A stretch of 64,000 nt of DNA from Thioclava pacifica DSM 10166 (GTDB lineage: Bacteria > Pseudomonadota > Alphaproteobacteria > Rhodobacterales > Rhodobacteraceae), in contig NZ_AUND01000039.1 in assembly GCF_000714535.1 (NCBI RefSeq), positions 1 through 64,000 on the forward strand, written 5' to 3'. The notes beneath the pieces were generated by a model. The model worked only from the letters and a program-made list of their open reading frames with translations, searched no databases and had not been told where the DNA came from. A program made the position numbers and the translations under genes. Below are positions 35,486 through 43,937 of this stretch, one piece after another; within the stretch, counting starts at the first letter, position 1; the number at the start of each line of letters is the position of its first letter.

Positions 35486-38400
35486 TTATTCCAGTTCGAT
35501 CAGCAGATCCTTAGCGTCGATCTGGGCGCCCGGCGTGACATGGACGGCTTTCACCACGGCCTCGCGATCGGCATGGATGCCGGTCTCCATCTTCATCGCT
35601 TCGATGGTCAGGAGCATATCGCCCGGCTTCACCTTCTGCCCGGCCGAGACCGCGATCGAGGCGACCGAACCGGGCATAGGCGCGCCGATATGGTTCGGGT
35701 TGCCGGCTTCGGCCTTCGGCTTGGCCGCCGTCGTGGCCTTCACCGCACGGTTGGGCACACGCACCGCGCGCGGCTGGCCGTTGAGCTCGAAATAGACCTT
35801 CACCTCGCCCTGATCGTCGGTCTCGCCGAAGGTCAGATAGCGAATCTCCAGCGTCTTGCCGGGGTCGATCTCGGCCGAAATCTCGTCCTGCGGCTCCATG
35901 CCGTAGAAAAAGACCGGGGTCGGCAGGGTGCGCACGGGGCCGTAGGTCTCGTGGCGGGTGGCGTAATCGGTGAAGACCTTGGGATACATCAGGTAGCCCG
36001 CGAGATCCTCGTCGTCGATTTCCATCCCGAGCTGCTCGGCGAGGTCCTTGCGCGTCTTCTCCAGATCGACGGGGGGCAGATGCTTGCCAGGGCGCTCGGT
36101 CGAGGGCGTCTCGCCCTTTAGCACCTTCGCCACGATCTTCTCGGGCCAGCCGCCGGGCGGTTGGCCGAGATTGCCACGCATCATATCGATCACCGAATCC
36201 GGGAAAGAGACATCCTTGGCCGGGTCAAGCACATCGGCCTTGGAAATCCCCTGTGCCACCATCATCAGCGCCATGTCGCCCACGACCTTCGAGCTGGGCG
36301 TGACCTTCACGATATCGCCGAAGATCTGGTTCGCATCTGCATAGGCCTGCGCCACCTCGTGCCAGCGCTCCTCCAGCCCCAGAGAGCGCGCCTGCGCCTT
36401 GAGGTTGGTGAACTGGCCACCGGGCATCTCGTGCAGGTAGACCTCGGAGGCCGGGGCCTCGAGACCGCTCTCGAAGGCCGCATATTGGTGGCGCACGGCC
36501 TCCCAATAGTTCGACATCCTGCGGATCGCGTGGATGTCGAGGCCGGTATCGCGATCGGTATGGGCCAGCGCCTCGACGATCGAGCCGAGACAGGGCTGCG
36601 AGGTGCCGCCCGAGAAGGCGTCCATCGCCGCATCCACCGCATCGACGCCTGCATCCGCCGCGGCGAGGATCGTGGCGCCCGCGATGCCCGAGGTATCGTG
36701 GGTGTGGAAATGGATCGGGATGCCGACCTCGTCCTTGAGCGCCGCGATCAGCTGGCGCGCGGCGGCCGGCTTCAGGAGCCCCGCCATGTCCTTGAGGCCC
36801 AGCACATGCGCGCCCGCGGCCTCGAGCTGCTTGGCCATGCCGATATAGTATTTCAGGTCATACTTGGCGCGGTCGGGGTCGAGGATGTCGCCGGTGTAGC
36901 AGATCGTGCCCTCGCAGATCTTGCCGCTCTCGATCACCGCATCCATCGCGACGCGCATGTTCTCGACCCAGTTGAGGCTGTCGAAGACGCGGAACACGTC
37001 GACGCCGGTCTCGGCCGCCTGACGCACGAAGAACTGCACCACGTTGTCGGGGTAGTTGGTGTAGCCCACGCCGTTGGAGGCGCGCAGCAGCATCTGGGTC
37101 AGGATGTTGGGCATTGCCGCGCGGATGTCGCGCAGGCGCTGCCAGGGGCATTCCTGCAAGAAGCGATAGGCCACGTCGAACGTCGCCCCGCCCCAGCACT
37201 CGACCGAGAACAGGTCGCCCAGATTGCTTGCATAGGCGGGCGCGGCCTTGATCATGTCGATCGAGCGCATCCGGGTGGCCAGCAGCGACTGATGTCCGTC
37301 GCGCATCGTGGTGTCGGTCAGCAGGAGCTTCTTCTGCGCGGTCATCCAGTCGGCCACGGCCTTCGCGCCTTCCTTCTCCAGCAGGTCGCGGGTGCCCGGT
37401 TTCACCGGCCCGTCATGGGCGGGCACGCGCGGCGGTTTCGCTTCGGCAAGGGGCTTGGCGCGGCCCGCGGTCTCGGGGTGACCGTTCACGGTGATATCCG
37501 CGATATAGGTCAGGATCTTGGTGCCCCGGTCGCGGCGCTGCTTGAAGTCGAAGAGCTCGGGCGTGGTGTCGATGAACTTCGTCGTGTAGCTCATGTCGAG
37601 GAAGGTCGGGTGCTTGAGCAGGTTGATGACGAAGTCGATATTCGTGCTGACCCCGCGGATGCGGAATTCGCGCAGGGCGCGGTCCATCCGGCGGATTGCC
37701 TGATCGGGGTCCTGCGCCCAGGCGGTGACCTTCACCAGCAGCGAGTCGTAGTAGCGGGTGATCACGCCGCCCGCATAGGCCGTGCCGCCGTCGAGACGGA
37801 TGCCGTTGCCGGTCGCGGAGCGGTAAGCGGTCAGACGACCGTAATCGGGGATGAAGTTGTTCTGCGGATCCTCGGTCGTGACGCGGCATTGCAGTGCGTG
37901 GCCCGAGAGGGTGATCTCGTCTTGCGACTTGGCGCGGGTGGCCTCGGCGAGCGTTGCCCCCTCGGCGATCTTGATCTGGGCCTGCACGATGTCGATGCCG
38001 GTGACCTCCTCGGTCACGGTATGCTCGACCTGCACGCGCGGGTTGACCTCGATGAAGTAGAACTTGTCCGAGTCCATATCCATCAGGAACTCGACCGTGC
38101 CCGCGTTCTGATAGCCGACCGCCTGACCGATCTTCAGCGCCAGGTCGCAGACCTCGGCGCGTTGTTCTTCGCTCAGGTAAGGGGCAGGGGCGCGTTCGAC
38201 GACCTTCTGGTTGCGGCGCTGCACGGTGCAGTCGCGCTCATAGAGGTGATAGAGCCCGCCATGGGTGTCGCCCAGAAGCTGCACTTCCACGTGACGCGCA
38301 CGGGTGATCATCTTTTCCAGATAACCCTCGCCATTGCCGAAAGCGGCTTCGGCCTCGCGGCGGCCCTCGCGAACCTTCTCGACCAGCTCATCGGGCCCAA

Positions 38401-38917
38401 GGATCGGGCGCATCCCGCGCCCGCCGCCGCCCCAGCTGGCTTTCAGCATCAGCGGGTAGCCGATCTCGGCCGCCTCGGCCTTGATCGCGTCGAAATCCTC
38501 GCCCAGCACTTCTGTCGCGGGGATGACCGGCACGCCCGCCTTGATCGCGACCTTGCGCGCCGAGGCCTTGTCGCCGAGCGCGCGCATGGTTTCCGCCTTG
38601 GGGCCGATGAAGGTGATCCCGGCATTCGCGCAAGCCTCTACGAAATCGGGGTTTTCCGACAGCAAGCCGTAGCCCGGATGGATCGCATCCGCGCCCGATT
38701 CCTTGGCGACACGGATGATCTCTTCGATGCTCAGGTAAGCGCCGACCGGGCTCAGACCTTCGCCGATCCGATACGCTTCGTCGGCCTTGAATCGATGCAG
38801 GCCCAACTTGTCCTCTTCGGCATAGACGGCGACCGTCTTCTTGCCCAGCTCGTTGGCCGCGCGCATCACCCGGATGGCGATCTCGCCACGGTTTGCCACG
38901 AGGATCTTGTTGAACAT
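35486..38917 (-). CDS. pyc: Pyruvate carboxylase
   Basis: A 1143-residue biotin enzyme making oxaloacetate from pyruvate and bicarbonate. Domains in order: biotin carboxylase (1-~460, beginning NKILVANRGEIAIRVMRA), a carboxyltransferase TIM barrel (about 530-830, with TTMRDGHQSLLATRMRS and the metal block HFHTHDTSG), a PC allosteric domain, and a C-terminal biotin carrier domain with K1109 in EAMKMET. The start at 38917 follows GGGGAG; a 25-residue upstream extension is not supported. Full length for the family. Confidence 0.97.
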   Translation of the reverse strand: MFNKILVANRGEIAIRVMRAANELGKKTVAVYAEEDKLGLHRFKADEAYRIGEGLSPVGAYLSIEEIIRVAKESGADAIHPGYGLLSENPDFVEACANAGITFIGPKAETMRALGDKASARKVAIKAGVPVIPATEVLGEDFDAIKAEAAEIGYPLMLKASWGGGGRGMRPILGPDELVEKVREGRREAEAAFGNGEGYLEKMITRARHVEVQLLGDTHGGLYHLYERDCTVQRRNQKVVERAPAPYLSEEQRAEVCDLALKIGQAVGYQNAGTVEFLMDMDSDKFYFIEVNPRVQVEHTVTEEVTGIDIVQAQIKIAEGATLAEATRAKSQDEITLSGHALQCRVTTEDPQNNFIPDYGRLTAYRSATGNGIRLDGGTAYAGGVITRYYDSLLVKVTAWAQDPDQAIRRMDRALREFRIRGVSTNIDFVINLLKHPTFLDMSYTTKFIDTTPELFDFKQRRDRGTKILTYIADITVNGHPETAGRAKPLAEAKPPRVPAHDGPVKPGTRDLLEKEGAKAVADWMTAQKKLLLTDTTMRDGHQSLLATRMRSIDMIKAAPAYASNLGDLFSVECWGGATFDVAYRFLQECPWQRLRDIRAAMPNILTQMLLRASNGVGYTNYPDNVVQFFVRQAAETGVDVFRVFDSLNWVENMRVAMDAVIESGKICEGTICYTGDILDPDRAKYDLKYYIGMAKQLEAAGAHVLGLKDMAGLLKPAAARQLIAALKDEVGIPIHFHTHDTSGIAGATILAAADAGVDAVDAAMDAFSGGTSQPCLGSIVEALAHTDRDTGLDIHAIRRMSNYWEAVRHQYAAFESGLEAPASEVYLHEMPGGQFTNLKAQARSLGLEERWHEVAQAYADANQIFGDIVKVTPSSKVVGDMALMMVAQGISKADVLDPAKDVSFPDSVIDMMRGNLGQPPGGWPEKIVAKVLKGETPSTERPGKHLPPVDLEKTRKDLAEQLGMEIDDEDLAGYLMYPKVFTDYATRHETYGPVRTLPTPVFFYGMEPQDEISAEIDPGKTLEIRYLTFGETDDQGEVKVYFELNGQPRAVRVPNRAVKATTAAKPKAEAGNPNHIGAPMPGSVASIAVSAGQKVKPGDMLLTIEAMKMETGIHADREAVVKAVHVTPGAQIDAKDLLIELE

Positions 38918-39091
38918 GCCTATCTCCCCAGTTCGCTCAGAGTGGCCGTTACGGTAGCGTTGCCGCGCCGCAGCGCAAGTGCCAACCTGCAAACTTGGGC
39001 AAATTTACTGACCAATGACTGTGAGTTTGCAAACCCGGTTCCAGCCGCGTGCGGGATTGACTAGCCCCGCGCTCTGGGCAAGGTGGGGCGC

Positions 39092-40540
39092 ATGATCGAT
39101 CTGCGCCCGGTTGGATATATCATCGGAATGCTGACATCCGTGCTGGGGCTGATGATGCTGATCCCGGCGGCGGTCGATCTGGGCTATGGGGCAGGGCATT
39201 GGCTCGTCTTCGTCGAGAGCGCGGTGCTGACGATGACGGCGGGCGCGCTGCTCGCGCTGGCCTCGCGCGATGCGCTCAAGCGAACCCTTTCGATCCAGCA
39301 AAGCTTCGTCCTGACCACCGCGGTCTGGATCACGCTGCCGTTTTTCGGGGCGATCCCGTTGATGCTTGGAGCGCCGCATCTGAACCTGACGGATGCCTAT
39401 TTCGAAGCGATGTCGGGCCTGACCACCACCGGCACCACCGCCATTCCGAAACTGGACGACCTGCCGCCGGGGGTGAACCTCTGGCGTGGCTTGCTGCAAT
39501 GGCTGGGCGGGCTCGGGATCATCATCGTCGCGATGATCTTCCTGCCGGTGATGAAGGTTGGGGGCATGCAGTTCTTCCGCTCGGAAGGGTTCGACACGCT
39601 GGGCAAGATCCTGCCGCGCGCGATGGACATCTCCTCGGCGCTGATCCGGATCTATGTCGGGCTGACCATCGCCTGCGTGCTCGTTTACATGGCCCTCGGC
39701 ATGACCGGGTTCGACGCGGTGATGCATGCGCTGACCACCATGTCGACGGGCGGTTTCTCGAATTACGACGCGAGCTTCGCCACCTATAAGGGCGCGCCGG
39801 AATACGCGGCCTCGATCTTCATGGCGCTGGCGGCGATGCCCTTCATCCGTTTCGTGCAGGTTCTGCGCGGGGATGTGGTTCCGCTCTGGCGCGACCCGCA
39901 GGTGCGCGCCTTCATTCGCTGGATGGGCTATGCGATCGCGATCATCGTGATCTATCGAATGGTTCGCCACGAGGCCGATTTCTGGCCGACCCTGCGCGAG
40001 GTCACATTCAACGTTGTCTCGACCTTCACCGGCACGGGCTATGCCTCCGAGGACATCACGAAATGGGGCCATCTGGCCTTTACCGTCCTGATCATCTCGG
40101 GGCTGATCGGGGGCTGCACCTCCTCGACGGCCTGTTCGGTCAAGGTGTTTCGCTACCTGATCCTGCTCGAGGCGATCAAGGCGCAAATCCAGCGGCTCTA
40201 CTCGCCGCACCGTCTGCTGAAGGTGCATTATGACGGGCGGCCCGTCGAGGACAGCGTCGTGAACTCGGTCATGGCCTTCTTCACGCTCTTCATCCTCAGC
40301 TATGGCGTGCTGATCATCGGGCTGACCTTCACCGGGCTCGAGACCGAAACAGCGATGACCGCCGCCTGGACCTCGATCGCCAATATCGGCCCCGCCTGGG
40401 GTCCCGAGATCACCGGCAACGGCTCGGTCGCGGATTTCCCCGAAACCGCGAAGTGGCTGATGAGCATCGCGATGTGCGTCGGCCGGCTCGAACTGATGAG
40501 CGTGCTCGTTCTGATCCTGCCGCGCTTCTGGCGCAGCTGA
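39092..40540 (+). CDS. TrkH family potassium uptake protein
   Basis: A 482-residue channel-like subunit for K+ uptake. The M-P-M repeats are visible, with selectivity-filter blocks such as GLTTTGTTA, TTMSTGGFSN, TFTGTGYASED and SIANIGPAWGP. Length fits TrkH. The start at ATG 39092 is chosen over an in-frame GTG 9 bases earlier. It normally works with cytoplasmic TrkA, which is not in this window. Its stop abuts the stop of the convergent gene with no gap. Confidence 0.93.
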   Translation: MIDLRPVGYIIGMLTSVLGLMMLIPAAVDLGYGAGHWLVFVESAVLTMTAGALLALASRDALKRTLSIQQSFVLTTAVWITLPFFGAIPLMLGAPHLNLTDAYFEAMSGLTTTGTTAIPKLDDLPPGVNLWRGLLQWLGGLGIIIVAMIFLPVMKVGGMQFFRSEGFDTLGKILPRAMDISSALIRIYVGLTIACVLVYMALGMTGFDAVMHALTTMSTGGFSNYDASFATYKGAPEYAASIFMALAAMPFIRFVQVLRGDVVPLWRDPQVRAFIRWMGYAIAIIVIYRMVRHEADFWPTLREVTFNVVSTFTGTGYASEDITKWGHLAFTVLIISGLIGGCTSSTACSVKVFRYLILLEAIKAQIQRLYSPHRLLKVHYDGRPVEDSVVNSVMAFFTLFILSYGVLIIGLTFTGLETETAMTAAWTSIANIGPAWGPEITGNGSVADFPETAKWLMSIAMCVGRLELMSVLVLILPRFWRS

Positions 40541-42322
40541 TCACTTCCAGCAGGAAATCTGCACCACCATCCCGTCAGCGAGCGTTTGCAGATCCTCGGC
40601 CGCACGCTGGCCCGAGAAATCCGAGGCTTCGGGCGCAAAGCCCTGTGCGGAAAGCCCCGGCGCCATGGCAGAGGCCTGAAGTGCCACCTTGAGCCCGTCG
40701 GGCAGCACGCGCTGCGGATCATCGGCAACCGGCAGCAGCATCCCGACCACCGCACCCGAGCCGTCGAGCACCGGGCCGCCCACATCGCCCGCGCGGGTCT
40801 TGGCCTCGATGCGGGCCTGCGTGGTCTCGCCTTCCAGCCCCTTGAGCGCGGAGAGCGTGCCGAAATTCAGAACCGGCGCGGGCAGGGCTTCGGGATAGGA
40901 GAAGCCCGCAACCGCAATCTGTGTGCCGGTGAAAGGTGCATCGGTGCGGAATTTCGCGACCGATTTCGGCGCGAGCGTGTCTTTCGGCGTCAGCACCGCA
41001 TAGCCCGCCTTGCCCGCGTCGAAGCTCAGCTCCGCCGGGTGGTCCTCGATGGTGATCCGCCCGCATTGCGCAAGCCCTTCGGCGGCGGTCAGCACATGGC
41101 CCTCCGCATCGATGAAGAAGCCCGAGCGCGAGAAGACCGGCGCGCGTTTCTCGATCCCGGCCATCAGGGCCGCGCGGGTCACCGACATCGGCTGGCCAAG
41201 CGTTGAATCGAGCGCGGACGTGCCCACGGGGGTGAAACTCTTTTTCATCGCGTCGAGGACGCGCGCCATGCGCTGATCGTCGGCGGCCGGCCAGACCAAT
41301 GTGAAGCCCTTGATCAGCCCCTTCGACAGCTCGGCCTGCGTGTAGGAGTGGATCTTGCCGTTCCTGCCTTCGATGGTGAAGCTGCTGGCGCCCAGTTTGC
41401 GCTCGCCGCTCAGCGGCACGATCTCGAGCGTCTGCATCGCGTCGTAGAGCCCCCGCAGCCGCGCCGCGTCGCCGGGCTGCGAGATCAGCAGAACCTGCAC
41501 CCCGCTGCCATCCTTGGGTGCGTAATTCACGAAAGGCGCGTTGTAGCGCGCGAATTGCACCAGGCCGAGGGGCATGTCGATCTCGATCCCGGCCTCGGTC
41601 TCGGTGATTTTTTCCAGCCCGAGGGCCGCGCGCTCGCTGGCCACCCGATCCAGAAGCGCCTCTTGCTGCGCCGAGGACAGAACCCCGGTCGGCTCATAGC
41701 CATTCTTGAGTTGCCAATCGGCAATCGACGCTCGCGTGCCGCGCCCGAAAAGCCCATCGAGCGCGCCTTGATAATGGCCCGTCCATTCCAGCGCAGCCTG
41801 AATGTCGCGGCGTTCGTCGCGGGTGAGGGCGGCCTCCAGTCGGCGGCTCTCGGCCAGCGTCTCGACCGGAGCAGGGGCGGGGGTGGCCTCGGCCTGTGTC
41901 TCGGGTGCGGTGGACGCTACGGGGTCTTCGGGCTGCGCCTCGGGGGCAGGCGGCGCCACGGTCTGCGGCGTGACACCCAGACCCGCGCCCACCGGCCAGA
42001 ACTGTTGGCCGTAAGTTCCGCCATCGGAGATGAAACTGTCGCGCGGGATCAGTCCCTCGCCACGCAGCAGGAGCCTGCGGTCATCGGCGGTCTGTTCGTC
42101 GGGGAAGGGGCCGAGCGCGATCGCGTACCAGCCGGAGGCCAGCCGGAAGCCCGAGACTTTGGGGAACATCCCGGCCCAGTCGCGCGCCCGTGCCTCGGCC
42201 TGAGCCAGCGAGTTCTTCGCCTCGATCTGTACCCAGGCCTCCGCCCAGGCGCTTCCCGTCCAGACCATGCCGGTCAGGCTGGCCCCAACAACGATCGAAA
42301 CTGTGCGCGAAATAGCCCGCAT
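40541..42322 (-). CDS. Exported SPOR-like / peptidoglycan-binding / trypsin-fold pseudoprotease
   Basis: A 593-residue protein with a signal peptide (1-27, ending AWA). A SPOR-like repeat follows (about 29-75), then a Pro/Ala linker, a peptidoglycan-binding type 1 domain (about 165-225, DGLFGRGTRASIADWQ) and a trypsin-like domain (about 365-540). In that last domain the catalytic His is replaced by Glu (TAAEGLAQC, E415) and the catalytic Ser by Val (AGDVGGPV, V514); both were read from the nucleotides. It is therefore probably a wall-attached binding or scaffolding protein rather than a protease. Confidence 0.85.
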   Translation of the reverse strand: MRAISRTVSIVVGASLTGMVWTGSAWAEAWVQIEAKNSLAQAEARARDWAGMFPKVSGFRLASGWYAIALGPFPDEQTADDRRLLLRGEGLIPRDSFISDGGTYGQQFWPVGAGLGVTPQTVAPPAPEAQPEDPVASTAPETQAEATPAPAPVETLAESRRLEAALTRDERRDIQAALEWTGHYQGALDGLFGRGTRASIADWQLKNGYEPTGVLSSAQQEALLDRVASERAALGLEKITETEAGIEIDMPLGLVQFARYNAPFVNYAPKDGSGVQVLLISQPGDAARLRGLYDAMQTLEIVPLSGERKLGASSFTIEGRNGKIHSYTQAELSKGLIKGFTLVWPAADDQRMARVLDAMKKSFTPVGTSALDSTLGQPMSVTRAALMAGIEKRAPVFSRSGFFIDAEGHVLTAAEGLAQCGRITIEDHPAELSFDAGKAGYAVLTPKDTLAPKSVAKFRTDAPFTGTQIAVAGFSYPEALPAPVLNFGTLSALKGLEGETTQARIEAKTRAGDVGGPVLDGSGAVVGMLLPVADDPQRVLPDGLKVALQASAMAPGLSAQGFAPEASDFSGQRAAEDLQTLADGMVVQISCWK

Positions 42323-42524
42323 TGCTCACCCCGTAATAACCACTTTTGCGGCGACCTTACCGAAACCACGCCTCGCGTCACCCCTTAATCGCCGCTTTTG
42401 CGGTCAGGTTTTCCTCCGCCTTGCGGAGAAGACCGCACAAGCCCCCTCGCATGGCCCTTCGAGGCGTTGACGCCCCCGCGCCCCTTGCCTAGAGAGGAGG
42501 CGCTTTTCAACGAAGGTGCGAGAC

Positions 42525-43463
42525 ATGGCCAAAGCGGATGCCCCCAAGTCGTTTCAGGAAATCATCCTGCGACTGATGAGCTACTGGGCCTCGAAAGGCT
42601 GCGCGGTGCTGCAGCCCTATGACATGGAGGTCGGCGCGGGCACGTTCCACCCGGCGACCACGCTACGCGCGCTGGGCGACAAGCCCTGGGCGGCGGCCTA
42701 TGTCCAGCCCTCGCGCCGCCCGACCGATGGCCGCTACGGCGAGAACCCGAACCGCCTCCAGCACTACTACCAGTATCAGGTGCTCATCAAACCGAGCCCG
42801 CCGGACCTGCAGGAGCTCTATCTCGGCTCGCTCCGCGCGATCGGGATCGACACCGAGCTGCACGACATCCGCTTCGTGGAAGACGACTGGGAAAGCCCGA
42901 CGCTGGGCGCCTGGGGCTTGGGCTGGGAGGTCTGGTGCGACGGCATGGAAGTCTCGCAGTTCACCTATTTCCAGCAGGTCGGCGGCCATGACTGCAAGCC
43001 GGTCTCGGGCGAGCTGACCTACGGGCTCGAGCGTCTGGCGATGTATGTGCTGGGCATCGATCACGTCATGGACATGCCCTATAACGACCCTTCCGCCCCG
43101 ATCGCGCTGAAATATGGCGACGTGTTCCGCCAGACCGAGCAGGAATATTCGCGCTGGAACTTCGACATTGCCGATACCGACATGCTGCTCAAGCATTTCG
43201 AGGATGCCGAGGCCGAATGCGAACGCATCCTTGCCTCGCCCGAGACCGACGATGCGGGCCGCAAGATCATCATGGCGCATCCGGCCTATGACCAGTGCAT
43301 CAAGGCCAGCCACCTCTTCAATCTGCTCGACGCGCGCGGCGTGATCTCGGTCACCGAGCGTCAGGCCTATATCGGCCGCGTCCGCGCGCTGGCGAAGAAA
43401 TGCGCCGATGCCTTCGTGCAGACCGAGGCGGGCGGGGCCGTTGAGAGCGAGGCCGTCGCGTGA
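42525..43463 (+). CDS. glyQ: Glycyl-tRNA synthetase alpha subunit
   Basis: A 312-residue catalytic subunit of the tetrameric glycine-tRNA ligase. It has [40 protein letters not shown] and [25 protein letters not shown] in family order. The start at 42525 is preferred over a GTG 9 bases earlier. It overlaps the next gene by 4 bases. Confidence 0.97.
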   Translation: MAKADAPKSFQEIILRLMSYWASKGCAVLQPYDMEVGAGTFHPATTLRALGDKPWAAAYVQPSRRPTDGRYGENPNRLQHYYQYQVLIKPSPPDLQELYLGSLRAIGIDTELHDIRFVEDDWESPTLGAWGLGWEVWCDGMEVSQFTYFQQVGGHDCKPVSGELTYGLERLAMYVLGIDHVMDMPYNDPSAPIALKYGDVFRQTEQEYSRWNFDIADTDMLLKHFEDAEAECERILASPETDDAGRKIIMAHPAYDQCIKASHLFNLLDARGVISVTERQAYIGRVRALAKKCADAFVQTEAGGAVESEAVA

Positions 43464-43936
43464 ATGGCAAGCTCATCGGAGGCGGCATCGTGGTGATCGC
43501 GCTCATCTTCGGCGCGGTGGTCTATTATTCGCAGGAATATGGCTATTACGACGAGATCGCGCCCGGCTCTCAGGCGGCGAAGATCTCGCTGGTCGAACTC
43601 GACGGCACCACGCTCGACCCGCTGCAGGCCGAGGGCTTCAAGGGGATCGACGCGGACAGCTCGCCTTTGCGCTACCGCGCCTGTTTCAAGACCGATCTCT
43701 CGATCGCCACCGCGACCGAGACCTACGAAGTGTATGACAAGGCCACGCCGCTGATCGGCCCGAAATGGTTCGATTGCTTCGATGCGAAAACCATTGGCGC
43801 CGACCTCGAGTCCGGCCGTGCGGTCGCCTTCCTGTCGCAGCATAATATCCGCCCCGGCGTCGATCGCGTCGTGGCGCTCTATCCTGATGGCCGGGCCTTT
43901 GTCTGGCACCAATTGAATGACGAAGCGGAGAAGTGA
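43460..43936 (+). CDS. DUF6446 family membrane-anchored protein
   Basis: A 158-residue protein with one N-terminal hydrophobic segment (4-23) and a soluble remainder, including [15 protein letters not shown] and [17 protein letters not shown]. It matches DUF6446, a family found between glyQ and glyS in Rhodobacterales. Translation starts at GTG 43460, overlapping the glyQ stop (GTGA). Its place inside the synthetase operon is conserved but its function is unknown. Confidence 0.82.
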   Translation: MNGKLIGGGIVVIALIFGAVVYYSQEYGYYDEIAPGSQAAKISLVELDGTTLDPLQAEGFKGIDADSSPLRYRACFKTDLSIATATETYEVYDKATPLIGPKWFDCFDAKTIGADLESGRAVAFLSQHNIRPGVDRVVALYPDGRAFVWHQLNDEAEK

Positions 43937-43937
43937 G

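Noticed and set aside
36161-39064. 967-codon plus-strand open frame opposite pyruvate carboxylase
   Set aside because: It is the antisense shadow of a full-length, motif-complete pyc gene; its predicted protein has no recognisable domain and a biased Arg/His/Asp composition.
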